NCBI GenBank assembly: GCA_028641055.1
Contig: CM054060.1
Coordinates: forward strand, 62,669,093 to 62,733,092
Length of the DNA: 64,000 nucleotides
From: Alopecurus myosuroides
Taxonomy: Eukaryota; Streptophyta; Magnoliopsida; Poales; Poaceae
Direction: 5' to 3'
Part shown: piece by piece, positions 11,800-23,271 of the stretch
How the letters are laid out: each line of letters opens with the position of its first letter
Numbering within the stretch: position 1 is the first letter of the stretch
Program-made: the position numbers and the translations under genes
The notes under the pieces: model-generated
What the model was told of the DNA's origin: nothing
The model's database searches: none
The model's input: the letters and a program-made list of their open reading frames with translations, nothing else

Positions 11800-13135
11800 T
11801 GTTGGGGCGCGTGGAGATAAACGAAAAACTTTTCCTACGCGGTACTCCCAAGATCTAGCCGAGGTAGAAGGCCACGAGTATTACCACTAGACGCGCAGGT
11901 GCGGATTATCGATGTAGCGCGTCGGGTCGGGGCAGTGCAGTCCCACGATCCGCTCCGGCCGATCCAATCCCTCGAACGTCGAAGTGCTGAACGTACAGCA
12001 CCTCTGCCAGTATCCACACGTACGAGGAGGAGCTCCGACGGCGGACTGCTAGGTCCGGTGCGGCGGCTGGACTGAGTGGGGCTAGGGTTCCCAACGCATG
12101 GGAGAGTGGACTAACGTGCCCGCTGGGCAACCTGCGCCCCTCTTTATATAGCGTATGGTAATGGGCTGCACAACACTTGTGGCCCATTCCCTCTGTGAGT
12201 CCGACTCACTAATTCAGTCCATTTCCGGTTCGGGTCCAACCCAACCAATATTTGCTCCCGCTCTTAAGTGTGCGACCCTGCAGGCTCATGGCGACTTGGA
12301 CACGATTGGAGTCCGACTCTCAATCGATCAATCGGTAGCGGCTCCTAGCAGAACGTGCCGACTCCCAAGTCCCATTGAGTCATGACGACATACCTTTCAA
12401 TGTGATATTCATCTTAGTCCCTTTTGCCTCACGATATACCTTGTCGAGCTATAGGCGATTTATCGTCATCCCTTAAATAGCTCAACTCTCTTCTCGATCC
12501 GTGATATGTGATTCACCTGACTAACTCTTAGCCAACAGACACAGTTAACACTTAACTGAGTTGCGCATGGCCATGCTTACTGAATCATATCACTCGAGAG
12601 GGCCCAGAGAATATCTCTCCATTCGGAGCGGCAAAATCCCATCTTGATTATCCACATCACGCAGCTTGCTTCTCATTCGACCCGAACTCTGCCTTTATAG
12701 TTGCCTTGTCACAGAACAACGTTTGACAGAACCTAAGTCGGTGATCCACAACTCGGATTGTGCGACAACCTCAGGTCTAAGGATTACATTGATTGAGACA
12801 TGCAAATGACGACTTGATCGTTGCATCTCAATGTGGGTCAGTCCGACTTGCTAAACTCTTTAGCCAAGTCCGTGAACGTTGGAATGGCATCACCATGCCC
12901 ATGACAAGTGGAACCGTGTCATCAGCCAACACTCACATTAGTCTAGGGTGTGTGTCCAGCACAACCTAAAAGACTAAGGACAATCTAGTATGAACAACAT
13001 GAATACATAGTTCCACAATCGAATCACATATTCAATGACATGTATCAGATGTTCAAAACAAGGACAGCTTAATAACTTTATGAATACAGTGGGAATTACA
13101 TCATACATGATTGCCTCTAGGGCATATTCCCAACA
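11800..13135 (-). repeat. copia 5' LTR
   Basis: 1336 bp, near-identical to 5157-6492. As the upstream LTR on the minus strand it carries the active promoter: TATA box ctatataaag at 12142-12151 (minus). Outer edge CCCAACA abuts the right-hand gttac duplication. Confidence 0.95.
12142..12151 (-). promoter_or_regulatory. copia LTR TATA box
   Basis: The minus-strand decamer ctatataaag is conserved in both LTRs; transcription should begin about 30 bases downstream (towards lower coordinates). Confidence 0.6.
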
Positions 13136-13645
13136 GTTACCTCTTCCCCTTGGACACCTGCAATCGCCACGGTGAGCCTCCGATCGTCGACGCCGTCCTC
13201 TCTTTTCCCTCCGGCCGCCGCGCCCCGTTCTCTGAACTTGCACACCCCGTCGCCGTTGCAGATCAGCGCTACGGCTTTGGAGCACGGGAGTAGCACCGCC
13301 ACCATCTCCTCTACGTCTTGGACACCCGCGGGGGCACGGAGACGCACCACGCCCTCGACACCGTCCGCGATCGCGCCGCCGTCGAGCTCGCTGCCTCCTC
13401 TGAACCTCGACGCAGCCACGGTGAGCCCCACCGTCTCTCTTCCCTCCCTCTGCTGCTCTGCTACGGCACCGTGTGCACGCCCTCTGCGCCCAGCACGACC
13501 ACAGCAGCGCCACCGTGCACAGCCACCTCGCCGCCGTTGAGCTCGTTAACTGACAGAGACGCAGTGTTGCGTTTCGTCGTCAGTTAAGTTCAGTGGCGTT
13601 CACTGAACCTTAACCTTGTTGCCTCCCTGTATCTGTCGAGCAAGC

Positions 13646-13710
13646 GATCGTAGCGCAGTGGTTGCGCCCTTTCTGAACCTCCTCGTGGTCGCGGGTTCGA
13701 GCGCTGGCTC
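13646..13710 (+). other. tRNA-like / SINE-like Pol III box pair inside the LTR
   Basis: tagcgcagtgg at 13651-13661 fits the A box and ggttcgagc at 13694-13702 resembles the B box. Spacing and order fit a tRNA or a tRNA-derived SINE head. The acceptor stem does not close well, so it is not called a tRNA gene. Confidence 0.4.
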
Positions 13711-14740
13711 GCGCACGGGAGAAAAATCCCACCTTTTTGCGCTCTGTGCTGACAGGGTGGCCCCCCCTGTCAGCCTCTCTTCTGCCACGCCAGCGTGCTG
13801 GCCCCGCAGGCCCACAGGGCAGTGCCTGTGGGTAAACCCCAGCACGGTAACAAACGACTAAAAACCATTCCGTTTTAAATTTCTATTTCATTTTAAAAAG
13901 CAGAATAATGAATAAACTTTAAAATTCCATATCTTTTATTTTATAAATCCAACAAACACAAACTTGATGTCTATTCTGATCCAAATTCTATAAACTTTCC
14001 AAATATGCAATTTGTGTTCTGTTTTAAATTTTCAAAATGCAATCTAAATTCAAATTTGAATAATTCAAATGCAAATTGAAATAAATCATAACTAATTCAT
14101 ACTGTTTTCAAATAATTCAAATAAAATATGTTTTTCACACCTTTTTGAATGTTCTATTCAAATATAAATTTTGTTTTCTGGTTTGAATAATTTAAATTGC
14201 CTAAACAATTTAATTCTTGTTTAATTCAATTAAAAATTGTTTAATTTTGTTTAATTCATAAATAATTAAACCAAAGTCCAATTTCAAAATGTGAGACATG
14301 TAATCCAACTAAAAATTGATAAACTTTTCAAATATAAACTTTGTAAATTGTTTTGCACACTTTAACTTGATGATAACAACATTTACTTGTGTGCCATGTT
14401 TAAGTAACAAAATTCCAAACTTAATAAATGCCTTTCTAAATTGTTAACTATTATTCCAATTGCACTTAATTTTGTTATCTTATTGTTCCTCATCATGCAT
14501 GCATCATACTAATTCAACTACACCTAATGCTTAGTGATAGAACAATTAATTCAACTCCAAGCATGGGCTTCCATATGCACCCTTTTGCATATGGAATCCA
14601 TTTAAACTTGTGTTTCATGTCAAGCAAGTTATTTTGGTGCATCTATTAAACATGACATGCATCATCCAATGTTTGTGCACCTATGCCATGTATTGATTGC
14701 CCGTCTTCCTTCGTTGTTGTTTTTGCTTCTTCTCGATTAG

Positions 14741-16108
14741 ACGACGACGTTGGTACCGACGAGCCTTACGACACCACTACTCAGGACCTAGCCCAGTACG
14801 AGGCTGAGCTGCCAGGCAAGTTATCACTCACATGAATCATCGAGTTCCTTTCCACACTTGTTGTCGATACTATCTTTTTGTCTACTATTGCTAGCCCTAT
14901 GTATCGTTGCTTGTTCTCCGAACCCATCACATGATACCTTGAGCCATGATATTGCCACCACCTCCATACCTACAGCCATTGCTTGTGCCTGTTCTTATCT
15001 AGCATGCTTAGGGTTGCTTTTACTCGAGTCTGTTGTCGGTTACTACTGTTACTATCTTGTTATCTTGTACCGGGGCTCGTTATTAATCAATCAATCCTGT
15101 TAATTGCTAATGGTAATAATAATTTGATGATAAGGCACCGGCAGGAGGCCCATGGGAGGTTTTGGAGCCTGCTAGTGTCGACCCTAATAGGAAAAGGGTC
15201 TTGTCTACTGATCCATGATGAGCGCACTACCCGCATTTGGGAAGCGAGTATGGGCGCCCCCCTCAACTTGACCTGATTCGCATCTCGTCCAAATCGCCTC
15301 ATTTAGTTCGTGTTTTCCATTTGCCGCATGCATGTTTTTGCGAGCCCAGCGCAGGGTGGAACTTTCGTAGTCGGCATATAGGGGGACACGTTCTTAGAGT
15401 GCTATGAGGGTCCATTTTCTTCTGGGCTCGATTAGCCGTGCGCCCAAGGTGCTTTGGGCTTGATGCGAGGAATGGTTGGTTGTGTAGAGTACCCCGCTTG
15501 GTGGAAGTGCATTTCCATCTGGCGGGTTATTCTTGAGTGTACGGCCAAATTGGTGCAACCCTGCAGGGATAATCTTCTCGAGAAGCCGTGTTTTCCGCGG
15601 TTATGGATTACTTGGTGAAAGTGCTGGCTAACAAGTACTCAGGACAACTTCAACATAAGGATAAATCATGTTTCACCCAATGATTAATAAACTGACTAGT
15701 AATAGGTTATTCACACAATAACTTGATTCACCTTATCACAACTGTGTGAGTTATCCTCGGATTGCTTCTTTGGATAAGGGGCGAGATCCAGGATGGGTTT
15801 GGTTGAAGTTATCTTTCAGTTGGTTACAATCCTCGATCTTATCTTTTCTGTTAGCCGGAATTTGTAGTTATATCCTGTAGTTGGTTAGGGCAGCCAGCAG
15901 CAACTTTTATATCACCCCTTTCTTCCGTTGATCCCAAGCATCAAAGCTTGTGTTGACGGGTAACTCCTTGATGAACTGTGAGTCTTGCTTGCCAGTACTT
16001 GGATGTACTGACCCCGTTGGGGCTGTGGTTTACGCAGAGTACGACTACGACTACGATGCTTCCCAGGATGGCTACTTTGTGGAGTTCGACGAGTCTGCAG
16101 ACGAGTAG
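14741..16108 (+). other. possible spliced acidic reading frame in the chromovirus LTR
   Basis: Two short blocks look like exons. Block 1 (14741-14815) follows an AG acceptor (gattag) and ends at ccag followed by gcaagt, the consensus of a GC-AG donor. Block 2 (16038-16108) follows tacgcag and ends at TAG. Block 1 ends in phase 1 and block 2 starts with the two bases needed, so the frame closes. The encoded stretch is rich in Asp, Glu and Tyr (EPYDTTTQDL in block 1, YDYDYDASQDGYF in block 2). No upstream coding exon with a start was identified. It may be a chance pattern or a remnant of a captured gene. Confidence 0.35.
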
Positions 16109-16403
16109 TTAGCTGGACCAGGGCAGGATCCAGACCTACGTGGATGGGCTTCGCTTTTCTTTATTTTCTCCGGCTTCTTAAGCCATGGATTTGTCTGTAC
16201 TCAGACCCCTTTGATTGCTTCCGCTGTTGTAATGGATGATATGTTGGGACATGTGTCCTCTGGTTGACTGTATTCGATATTTCTGCCTTAGTGAAGGCCA
16301 GTTGCACTTATTTCATTCTTTTGTGTCTTAGAGACATTCTGTGTTATCATTCGTTCCAAACTGTTGACGTACCGTGCGTGTTTGATTATGAAGTACGTCG
16401 ACA

Positions 16404-17089
16404 GTAGTGCCTCTAGGTTCCTAGCGGATAGTTTACTTCGACGGTGGAAGCAGGGCTTGTGTTGTCGCGCATAAGCGCAGGCCTACCAGGAAGCTGGGAC
16501 GTGGGAGCATGTATGCCCCATAATCCAAGCACCTGACTTCCAGTTCGTGCGAAGAGTATCCTCTAGAAACCTTGGGTGCGACAAATGCGGCGGCCCAGAG
16601 AGGGATGCTGATCGAGGGGCGGCGAGGTCGAGAGATGGATGGCGGCGGCGGCGGCGGCGACGGTGTCGGTGAACTGCCGAATAGGGGTTTTCTCGGAGCA
16701 AATAACTGTAGGTACACAAAGAGGAGGAGTGCGAACTTGACGTGACAATACGAGAGGAAGATGATACTTGGGCCCACCTGTAAGTCTGTTACCACAAATG
16801 GTGGGTACATTTCCGCGGGGCAGTTGCCATTTTTATGGTTCCTATCTGAAGTGCCACCGAGCGTCTCCCCTCCCCTCCCCTGCTTTCTCCTCTGTTTCTC
16901 CAATGACGATCTTCGTCCTACTCCACGCCATGGAGCAGCCAGACAAGTTTTGCACTTTTTTTTTGTAATTAATGGCTGTCAGACCAATGGTGTGTTCAAT
17001 TTTAGAAATGTTGGTACAAAAGTATTCCATTCCCAATTATTTTGGTAAACAGCCGCATTGCCCGCTTGTAATAACCGCGCCGCTTCCAA
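16404..17089. other. unassigned DNA between the LTR and the 518-bp repeat
   Basis: Contains a short (ggc)n tract near 16641-16662 and a proline-rich minus-strand frame (16433-16903) with no recognisable domain or promoter. No repeat partner was found elsewhere in the window. It may be old host DNA flanking the array. Confidence 0.5.
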
Positions 17090-17304
17090 CCCATGCCCAA
17101 AGTCGAAATCATGATGCATTCCAAGAACCTCGCTTCATTTCAGCAACATTGCACGTGTGGGATCTCAAAAAGCCGCTTCCATTCTCAAGTTGCCTACCAA
17201 TCTTATGTCGTAGCCGTTTCCGGGCACTTTCGGTCCAGAACAGTGTTCCCTTCCACCTAGGATGCCTGGAAAACAGCAGAGATGAGAATGTAAGCCACAC
17301 CTGG
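17090..17304. repeat. 518-bp repeat, left-edge partial monomer
   Basis: Matches positions 309-518 of the monomer used for blocks A and B (position 1 at 32432), plus the 5 bases cctgg. It begins with the 19-mer cccatgcccaaagtcgaaa (17090-17108) and ends at the target duplication of the gypsy element at 17305. It shows that the Tat-type element inserted within this repeat. Confidence 0.9.
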
Positions 17305-18189
17305 TGTTGGGGGGTTACCCCCGAGTAGGGTAAAGGCAAGTGCTAAAGGCAAGATCAGGAGGGGTGTTTGGCCGAGTAGCCGGCTACCTGGTACTCGCTA
17401 CCCGGTCGACTGCTACCCGGTCTCACACCTAGACAGCCAGAAGAATGAATCAAGAGAGTTATGCTCCTCTGAATAGAAGAGCTGGTCCGAGTAGAAATGG
17501 CGGGAAGCTACTCGGGCCAGAAGTCAAAGGAGCCGTTCTGACACCGAATCCCGCGTATCCCGGGTCCGTACTTGGCACTGTTCACAGCACTGTTCATCTG
17601 GGGACGGCGTGCCTGACAGCGACAGTATGTCAGCAGGGCGTCGCAGGATAGGGGGGACCTACTCTGTGTTCGCCACAGTGATAACAGACTGAACACTTGG
17701 TTTTGCCCAACGTCTTTCCGCACCGGGACAAATCTAGAAGCCAAAGCTGTCAGCGGGAACTCGGAAGAAGGATGGTGTGTACACAATGTCGACACTTGTT
17801 TGTATTTGGCTGTATCCGGCTGGGCACCGAGTATATAAGGTGCCCCGCCGCCTCCTGCGCGAGGGATCCTGCGGATGCTGACCTAGAGCGCTCACTACGT
17901 AGAGATTCTTGACCTAGTTCTACCCGTAGAGAGAAGAGTGGCTACTCGGTAGCAAGAACCATTGTACTGTGGCTACTCGGTGAGACATCAGAATACAGAA
18001 AGAAAGGCAGGAGTAGGGGTTTTACCTCCTCACGAGGGCCCTGAACCTGGGTAGATCGTGTTGTTTGCAGTGCTAGTTTCATCCTTCACGCGTCTACTCG
18101 TCGCGTGATCCCTCCCCGAGCGCCTCCAGCGTCCTTCGTCCCCACATCTTTAGCCATCCTATGGCATCTGCCGTGACACCACCACGACA
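17305..18189 (+). repeat. Tat-type gypsy 5' LTR
   Basis: 885 bp starting tgttgggggg and ending cacgaca. A TATA box (tatataag, 17832-17839) gives the element promoter. Differs from the 3' LTR at eight positions seen by eye, with no length change. Confidence 0.95.
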
Positions 18190-18190
18190 G

Positions 18191-18208
18191 TTGGCGCCCA
18201 CCGTGGGG
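18191..18208 (+). promoter_or_regulatory. gypsy primer-binding site
   Basis: ttggcgcccaccgtgggg follows the 5' LTR after one base, the typical gypsy form (TGGCGCC...) complementary to a tRNA 3' end. Which tRNA is used was not determined. Confidence 0.8.
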
Positions 18209-19560
18209 CAACCAGCGACGCTGGCTGGAGTTTCCGTTCGGACGGGATCGATTTCTGCTACCGGAGAGCGCGTGGTCTGTGGCCTTGTCCGCAGATTCGG
18301 CTCCTTCGACTTTGTCACCGACAACGCCGGCGATTTCGGCGGCAGGGCCATGCCGGAGGGCGGCACGGTGCTTTCTTTCGGCGCGCACCTCGTCTACGTC
18401 GCCACCGTCATCGACCGCGACTACCCCGAGCTGGTGCATGACGCGGAGGATCCACCTGCCGTTACCGCCGCACGCGGGAGGCGCTGGGCCGCTCCGCGGA
18501 CGTTGCGGAGGTGATGGTAGCTGGCCTGGCTGCGGACGCCGGGAAGGGCGCAGCTGCTACCGCTGCGGCTGTCGTCGAGGATCTTGCTGGCTCTAGTGCT
18601 GGCGGGAAGACGCACAAGCCTTACGAGAAGGAGTGCAACCTTCCGCTCTCCACTACTCCGACGATCCCTGCGTCTGCTGCGCGGACGGGCATGCCGCCTC
18701 CCACTGACCTCGAGCTCCTGACCATGAAGCCGCAGCTCGACCGGCAGCGCCAGGAGCTGCTCGCTGAGCAGGCGGAGTTGGAGAAGATCAGGCTAGAGCT
18801 TAGCTTAGATCAGCTTGAGTACCACAAGGCTCACGGTTTCACGCCAGTTGTTAGGAGAGCTAGCAAAGTAGGTGCTACGCGTCGTAACCTAGGTGCCGAG
18901 ATGGCAACGGTTGTAGAGGCTCCCAGTCAGCCTGCCACCGCAAACACCTCCACCCGACCCAGATATAGCACACCCGCCAAAACACTTAGAGCTGCTGAGG
19001 CCGTAGCTACCGAGTTGCCACATCTAGTTGGCGACGCGCGCGTTAGGCAGCAGGAAAGGCTGAACGAGTTGGTGCTAGAAGCGGCTAGGCAGAACGAGGA
19101 GTTCCGGAAAGCCAACCCGGGTGCTGGATCTTCTCAGGTGGTGCACTCGCATGTGGCCAGATCTAACGATCAGGCTTCATCTCCGCATCCTAGCCGTGAG
19201 AAAAGCCGGAGTGGGCATTCCGGCAAGGATAGGCAAATGCAGGTGTACGACCCGGCTGTCGCCGCGAAACAGCTCGCTGTGCCGCGACAGTCCGGTCAGA
19301 AACACAACGCTGCAGGAGCAGGCTTTCAAGCCCATAAAGCTCAAAGCCAAGCCCAAGATGGAGAGCGCCCAGGTCCTTCTCAGCATCCCGTCGCTCAGCC
19401 TACTCGGCAGAGGCAGCAGCCGCGTGCAGTGGCGCCAGTCGCCAACCCGGTGGAGCGGCCTGCAGCTGTGCAGGTGGACAGATATGATGACGGCTACTCG
19501 GCCATGGAGATGGCTGGCTATGACATCCTGGATCGTGTGGGCGAAACGCGTGTTGGTGCC
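18206..19560 (+). pseudogene. gag N-terminal region, frameshifted
   Basis: Coding-like sequence runs in frame 2 to about 18470 (motif GGTVLSFGAHLVYVATVIDR), then in frame 1 (18511-19560) with a coiled-coil stretch (RQRQELLAEQAELEKIRLEL), and moves to frame 2 again near 19540-19575, in the middle of a recognisable gag segment (YDILDRVGE). The shifts break the gag reading frame; one of them could in principle be a programmed shift, but two in one gag look like decay. Gag would package the RNA in cytoplasmic particles. Confidence 0.7.
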
Positions 19561-21604
19561 TGGAGATGCAAGGCACCAGCTGGACCGGATCAGCTTGTCG
19601 GCGCGGCTGGAGAACACGGGTCCTCCTGGCCCCGAGTGCTTTGGCCCGCGCATCATGAACGAGCCGTCCGTGAAGAACTTCCAGCTCGCAAGGGGCACCA
19701 AGAGCTACAACGGCAGCACCAAGCCGGAAGATTGGCTGGACGACTATGTCACCGCAGTCCACATCGCGGGCGGCAACAGGAGATGGGCAGTGCGGTACGT
19801 CCCGCAGATGCTAGAGGGTCCAGCTCGCACTTGGCTCAACAACTTGCCCAAGCACAGCATAAATTGCTGGTTGGACTTCTCGGACGCCTTCGTCAGCAAC
19901 TTCACCAGCACCTACAAGAGGCCGAATAGGCCACAGCAGCTGTCTGCTTGCAGGCAGCGAGAAGACGAGACGGACCGCGAGTACCTTACTCGGTGGAGCA
20001 CATTGAGGAACACATGTGAAGGTGTGAACGAGGCACAAGCCATCACTTGGTTTGCGCAGGGTTGCAGACAGGGCAGTATGCTGTGGCAAAGGTTGCAGAG
20101 GGAGATGCCAAACACTCTGGCGGAGACCATCAAGATTGCAGATCAGTATGCACTCGGTGATCCTACTCAGCCTCTGATGGATTCCTCCGAGCCGAGAAGA
20201 AACTTCAACAGCAACAAGCGCAACGAGTTCCGCAACAAGCGCAGGGGTGACCGAATAGATGTTCGGTACGACCCTGAGGAGGTGAACGCAGTGGCTGTTG
20301 GAGCTGGGGGTAGCCAAAGGCAGAAACCTGCTGGAGCCTACGGGCAAAACCAGAACCAGGGCCAAGGCAACAAGAAACCATTCCGTGCTCCTCAGTCGGG
20401 TAGCGGCAACTCGGAGCAGCCGAGGAAGTTCGTCTTTGACGACATGAAGGATGGCCCATGCAGTTTTCACACTCAGCACCCCTCAAGGCCTGCTAACCAC
20501 ACTACCCGACAGTGCGAGTGGTGGGATCTGATCAGGAATGAAGGCTTGCCTCCACCTCCTCCTCTGCCAGCTGCAAATGCCAATGTGCAGCCTGCTCGCG
20601 CACCCGCAGCTCGGCCGCCAGTGTTTCCGAGAAGAGAAAACGTGAATCAAGTGGCTTTAGGAGCCAACCGTCACTTAAACAATGAGGGCTACCGCAACAA
20701 CAACAGAGGCAACAACAACTACCAGAGCAACAACAACGGCAACAATGAGGGTGGAGGCCGCAACCAGTACCAAGAGCACCATGAGAGCTACATGATCTTC
20801 ACTTCTGAGCCAGTTGACAAGCAGTCACAGCACAGGCGCGCCATGGAGGTCAATGCTGTGATCCCTGCAGTTCCTCACTATATGCATTGGTACAACCAAG
20901 AGATCAAGTGGTCCCTAGTAGATCATCCCAAGGTAATGCCCAACCCGGGTAGCTATGCCTTGGTGGTGGATCCCACCTTCTTGGGCCCCGAGAAGAACGT
21001 GAGGTTCAGCAAGGTACTGATCGACAACGGCAGCAGCATCAACATTGTGTACAAAGACACGCTCGAGAAGCTTGGGCTGGCCGAGAACATGCTGCTACCC
21101 AGCAAGACCATCTTCCATGGCATTGTGCCGGGAGTCTCGTGCAACCCGATTGGTCGAGTGTGGATAGATGTGCTATTCGGCACAAGGGAGAACTGCCGCA
21201 CAGAGCGCCCGCAGTTCGAGGTGGTTGATCATCAGAGCCCCTATCACGCTCTACTCGGCAGGCCTGCTCTGAGCAAGTTCATGGCCTCTACCCACACGGC
21301 ATATCTGAAGATGAAGATCCCTGGCCCCAATGGCGTGATTACCATCTCTGGTGATTACAAGAAGTCCATGGAGTGTGCCTCTGCTGGTTCTCAGCTGGCG
21401 GAGTCCATGGTGATTGCTGCCGAGAAGAAAAAGATGTACGAGGTGGTGGCTATGGCGCAATCCGCGCAAGCTGGTGCGCAGAGCGTGCCGAGTACGCAAC
21501 ACGGGACCGCGTTCCAGGCATCCCAAGAGACCAAGAAGGTCCAAGTCGACCCTGAGTTCCCCGACCGCGTAGCCATTATTGGCTCCGGGTTGGCGGAGAA
21601 ATAG
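19560..21604 (+). pseudogene. gag core and aspartic protease, ends at premature stop
   Basis: Frame 2 holds the retrotransposon gag domain (WLDDYVTAVHIAGGNRRW, REYLTRWSTLRN), an Asn/Gln-rich linker, a CxFH-type motif near residue 450 of the frame, and the protease with IDNGSSINI, the form usual in Tat elements where DTG is replaced. The frame stops at TAG 21602-21604, yet the same frame continues with pol-like sequence (ELIHFLRENRDVFAW), so this is a nonsense change. An intact relative would fuse gag, protease and pol. Confidence 0.85.
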
Positions 21605-23271
21605 GAAAGCGAGCTCATCCACTTCCTCCGTGAGAATCGGGACGTGTTTGCCTGGTCCAATGAAGATTTACCAGGAGTCCCGAGGGAGTTGGTTGAGCAC
21701 TCATTACATGTGCGTCCTGACGCCAAGCCAGTGAAGCAGGCTATGCGCCGCTTCGGAGATGAGAGAAGGAAGGCCATTGGCGACCAAATCACCAAGTTGC
21801 TGATAAGCAATTTCATCATGGAGGTGCTGCATCCGGATTGGCTAGCCCGGTCATGGTTGAGAAGAAGAAGGAGGATCCCAAGGCTGCTACTGCATGGCGC
21901 ATGTGTGTCGACTACACCGACTTGAACAAAGCATGCCCCAAGGATCCTTTTCCGCTACCTCGCATCGATCAGGTGATCGATTCCACTGCTGGTTGTGAAC
22001 TGCTGTCTTTCATAGATGCCTACTCTGGTTTCCACCAGATAGCTCTCAATCCTGCTGATCAAATAAAGACTGCTTTCATTACCCCGTACGGGGCTTATTG
22101 CTATCGTGTCATGTGTTTCGGGTTGCGGAATGTGGGTGCTACTTATCAGCGGTGCATGCAGAAATGCTTGCACGATCAGCTCGGCAAGAATGTGCAGGTG
22201 TACGTAGATGACATTGTCATCAAAACGAATAAAACACATACTCTGCTTGCCGACCTGGAGGAAACCTTTGCCAACCTGCGCAAGTATAAAATGAAGCTGA
22301 ACCCGAGTAAATGCACCTTTGGTGTCCCGGCTGGCAAGCTACTCGGCTTCCTGGTGTCTAGTCGGGGCATTGAAGCCAATCCTTCAAAGATAAAAGCTAT
22401 TGAGAGCATGTCTTTGCCGAGATCCCTGAAGGACGTGCAAAAATTCACTGGTTGCTTGGCATCTCTGAGCTGTTTCCTGGGCCGAATGGGCGAGAAGGCC
22501 CTGCCTCTGTACCAGCTGATGAAGAAAAGTGACAAGTTTGTCTGGACTCCGCAAGCGGATGTGGCATTCAACGAGCTGAAGGCAATGCTGGCTAGCGCTC
22601 CCATCTTGGCTAGTCCGCTACCCAAGGAGCCAATGCTGCTGTACATTGTTGCCACTAACCGAGTAGTCAGTGTGGTGATTGTGGTGGAGCGAGAAGAAGA
22701 AGGCAAGAGTGTGCAGCGCCCAGTATACTATCTCAGTGAAGTGTTGTCTAGCTCCAAGCAAAACTACCCGCATTACCAAAAGATGACCTACGGCGTGTAC
22801 CTGGGTGCCAAGAAACTGAAGCATTATTTCCAAGAGCATCCCATCACGGTGGTGAGCTCTGCTCCCATCTCGGATATCATGGGCAACAAGGAGGCGAGTG
22901 GCAGAGTAGCCAAGTGGGCGATTGAGCTGGCCGCGTACGCTCCCGCGTATGCGAGAAGAGAAGCCATCAAGTCTCAGATTCTGGCGGAGTTTCTGGTGGA
23001 TTGGGCTGAGGTGCAGTATGAACCTCCTGCTCCAGTTTCCAATTACTGGAAGATGCACTTTGACGGCTCGAAGGTGAAGGAAGGCCTTGGTGCTGGCGTA
23101 GTGCTTACGTCACCCAAGCGAGATCAACTCAAATACGTGCTGCAAATTCATTTCAAGGCGTCCAATAACATAGCAGAGTACGAAGCAGTGGTGCACGGCT
23201 TGCGAGTAGCCAAGGAGGTTGGCGTGCAGCGCATTATATGCTATGGCGATTCAGATCTGGTGGTGCAGTAA
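21605..23271 (+). pseudogene. reverse transcriptase, RNase H and second RNase H
   Basis: Frame 2 carries the linker and start of reverse transcriptase to about 21840, where the reading frame moves to frame 1 (one-base shift, in MEVLHPDWLA). Frame 1 then reads through the palm with RMCVDYTDLNKACPKDPFPL and YVDDIV, an RNase H with NYPHYQKMTYGVYLGAKKL, and a second, archaeal-type RNase H (MHFDGSKVKEGLGAGVVL, NNIAEYEAVVHGL). The dual RNase H is a mark of the Tat lineage. It is cut by TAA at 23269-23271, after which the same frame continues. Confidence 0.88.

Larger units (their letters stand above)
5157..13135 (-). mobile_element. complete Ty1/copia retrotransposon
   Basis: A 7979-bp element on the minus strand with two 1336-bp LTRs (5157-6492 and 11800-13135). 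It is bounded by the 5-bp target duplication gttac (5152-5156 and 13136-13140) and has the short terminal inverted repeat TGTTGGG/CCCAACA. It has a primer-binding site, a polypurine tract and one uninterrupted gag-pol frame. Two mismatches were noticed by eye between the LTRs (g/c near 6062/12705 and t/c near 5529/12172). At an assumed 1.3e-8 substitutions per site per year this is an insertion of order 60,000 years. It sits inside the chromovirus LTR and is therefore younger. The Tork/Angela type is likely but not proved. Confidence 0.97.
1..16403 (+). mobile_element. Ty3/gypsy chromovirus, 3' part (5' end outside window)
   Basis: Seen: a gag-pol frame is open from the window edge to 4067, followed by a purine tract at 4091-4100 and the start of an LTR (TGTAACATCCC) at 4106. 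That LTR is split by a copia element at 5157-13135 and resumes at 13141. The chromodomain at the end of the polyprotein and the very long LTR (about 4.3 kb without the insert) suggest the Tekay-type chromoviruses of grasses; the lineage name is an inference. The 5' LTR and target duplication lie outside the window. The 3' limit at 16403 (ending GTCGACA) is chosen from the TG...CA rule only and could be wrong by some tens of bases. Confidence 0.85.
13141..16403 (+). repeat. chromovirus 3' LTR, second part
   Basis: Continuation of the LTR after the copia insert. The first ~700 bp are GC-rich, 13860-14700 is AT-rich, and the last part has short coding-like blocks (see 14741-16108). The polyprotein side ends at 4106 and no foreign junction was seen here, so the region is assigned to the LTR by continuity. 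The end at 16403 is tentative. Confidence 0.6.

Noticed and set aside
13646..13710. A functional tRNA gene
   Set aside because: The boxes are tRNA-like but the acceptor stem does not pair and no clear anticodon loop could be assigned.
16433..16903. 156-codon minus-strand frame
   Set aside because: Proline-rich low-complexity content around a ggc tract, no promoter, splice logic or recognisable domain.
18206..21604. Programmed frameshifting as the cause of the gag frame changes
   Set aside because: There are two shifts in gag, another in pol, and several nonsense stops on both strands, which fits decay better.
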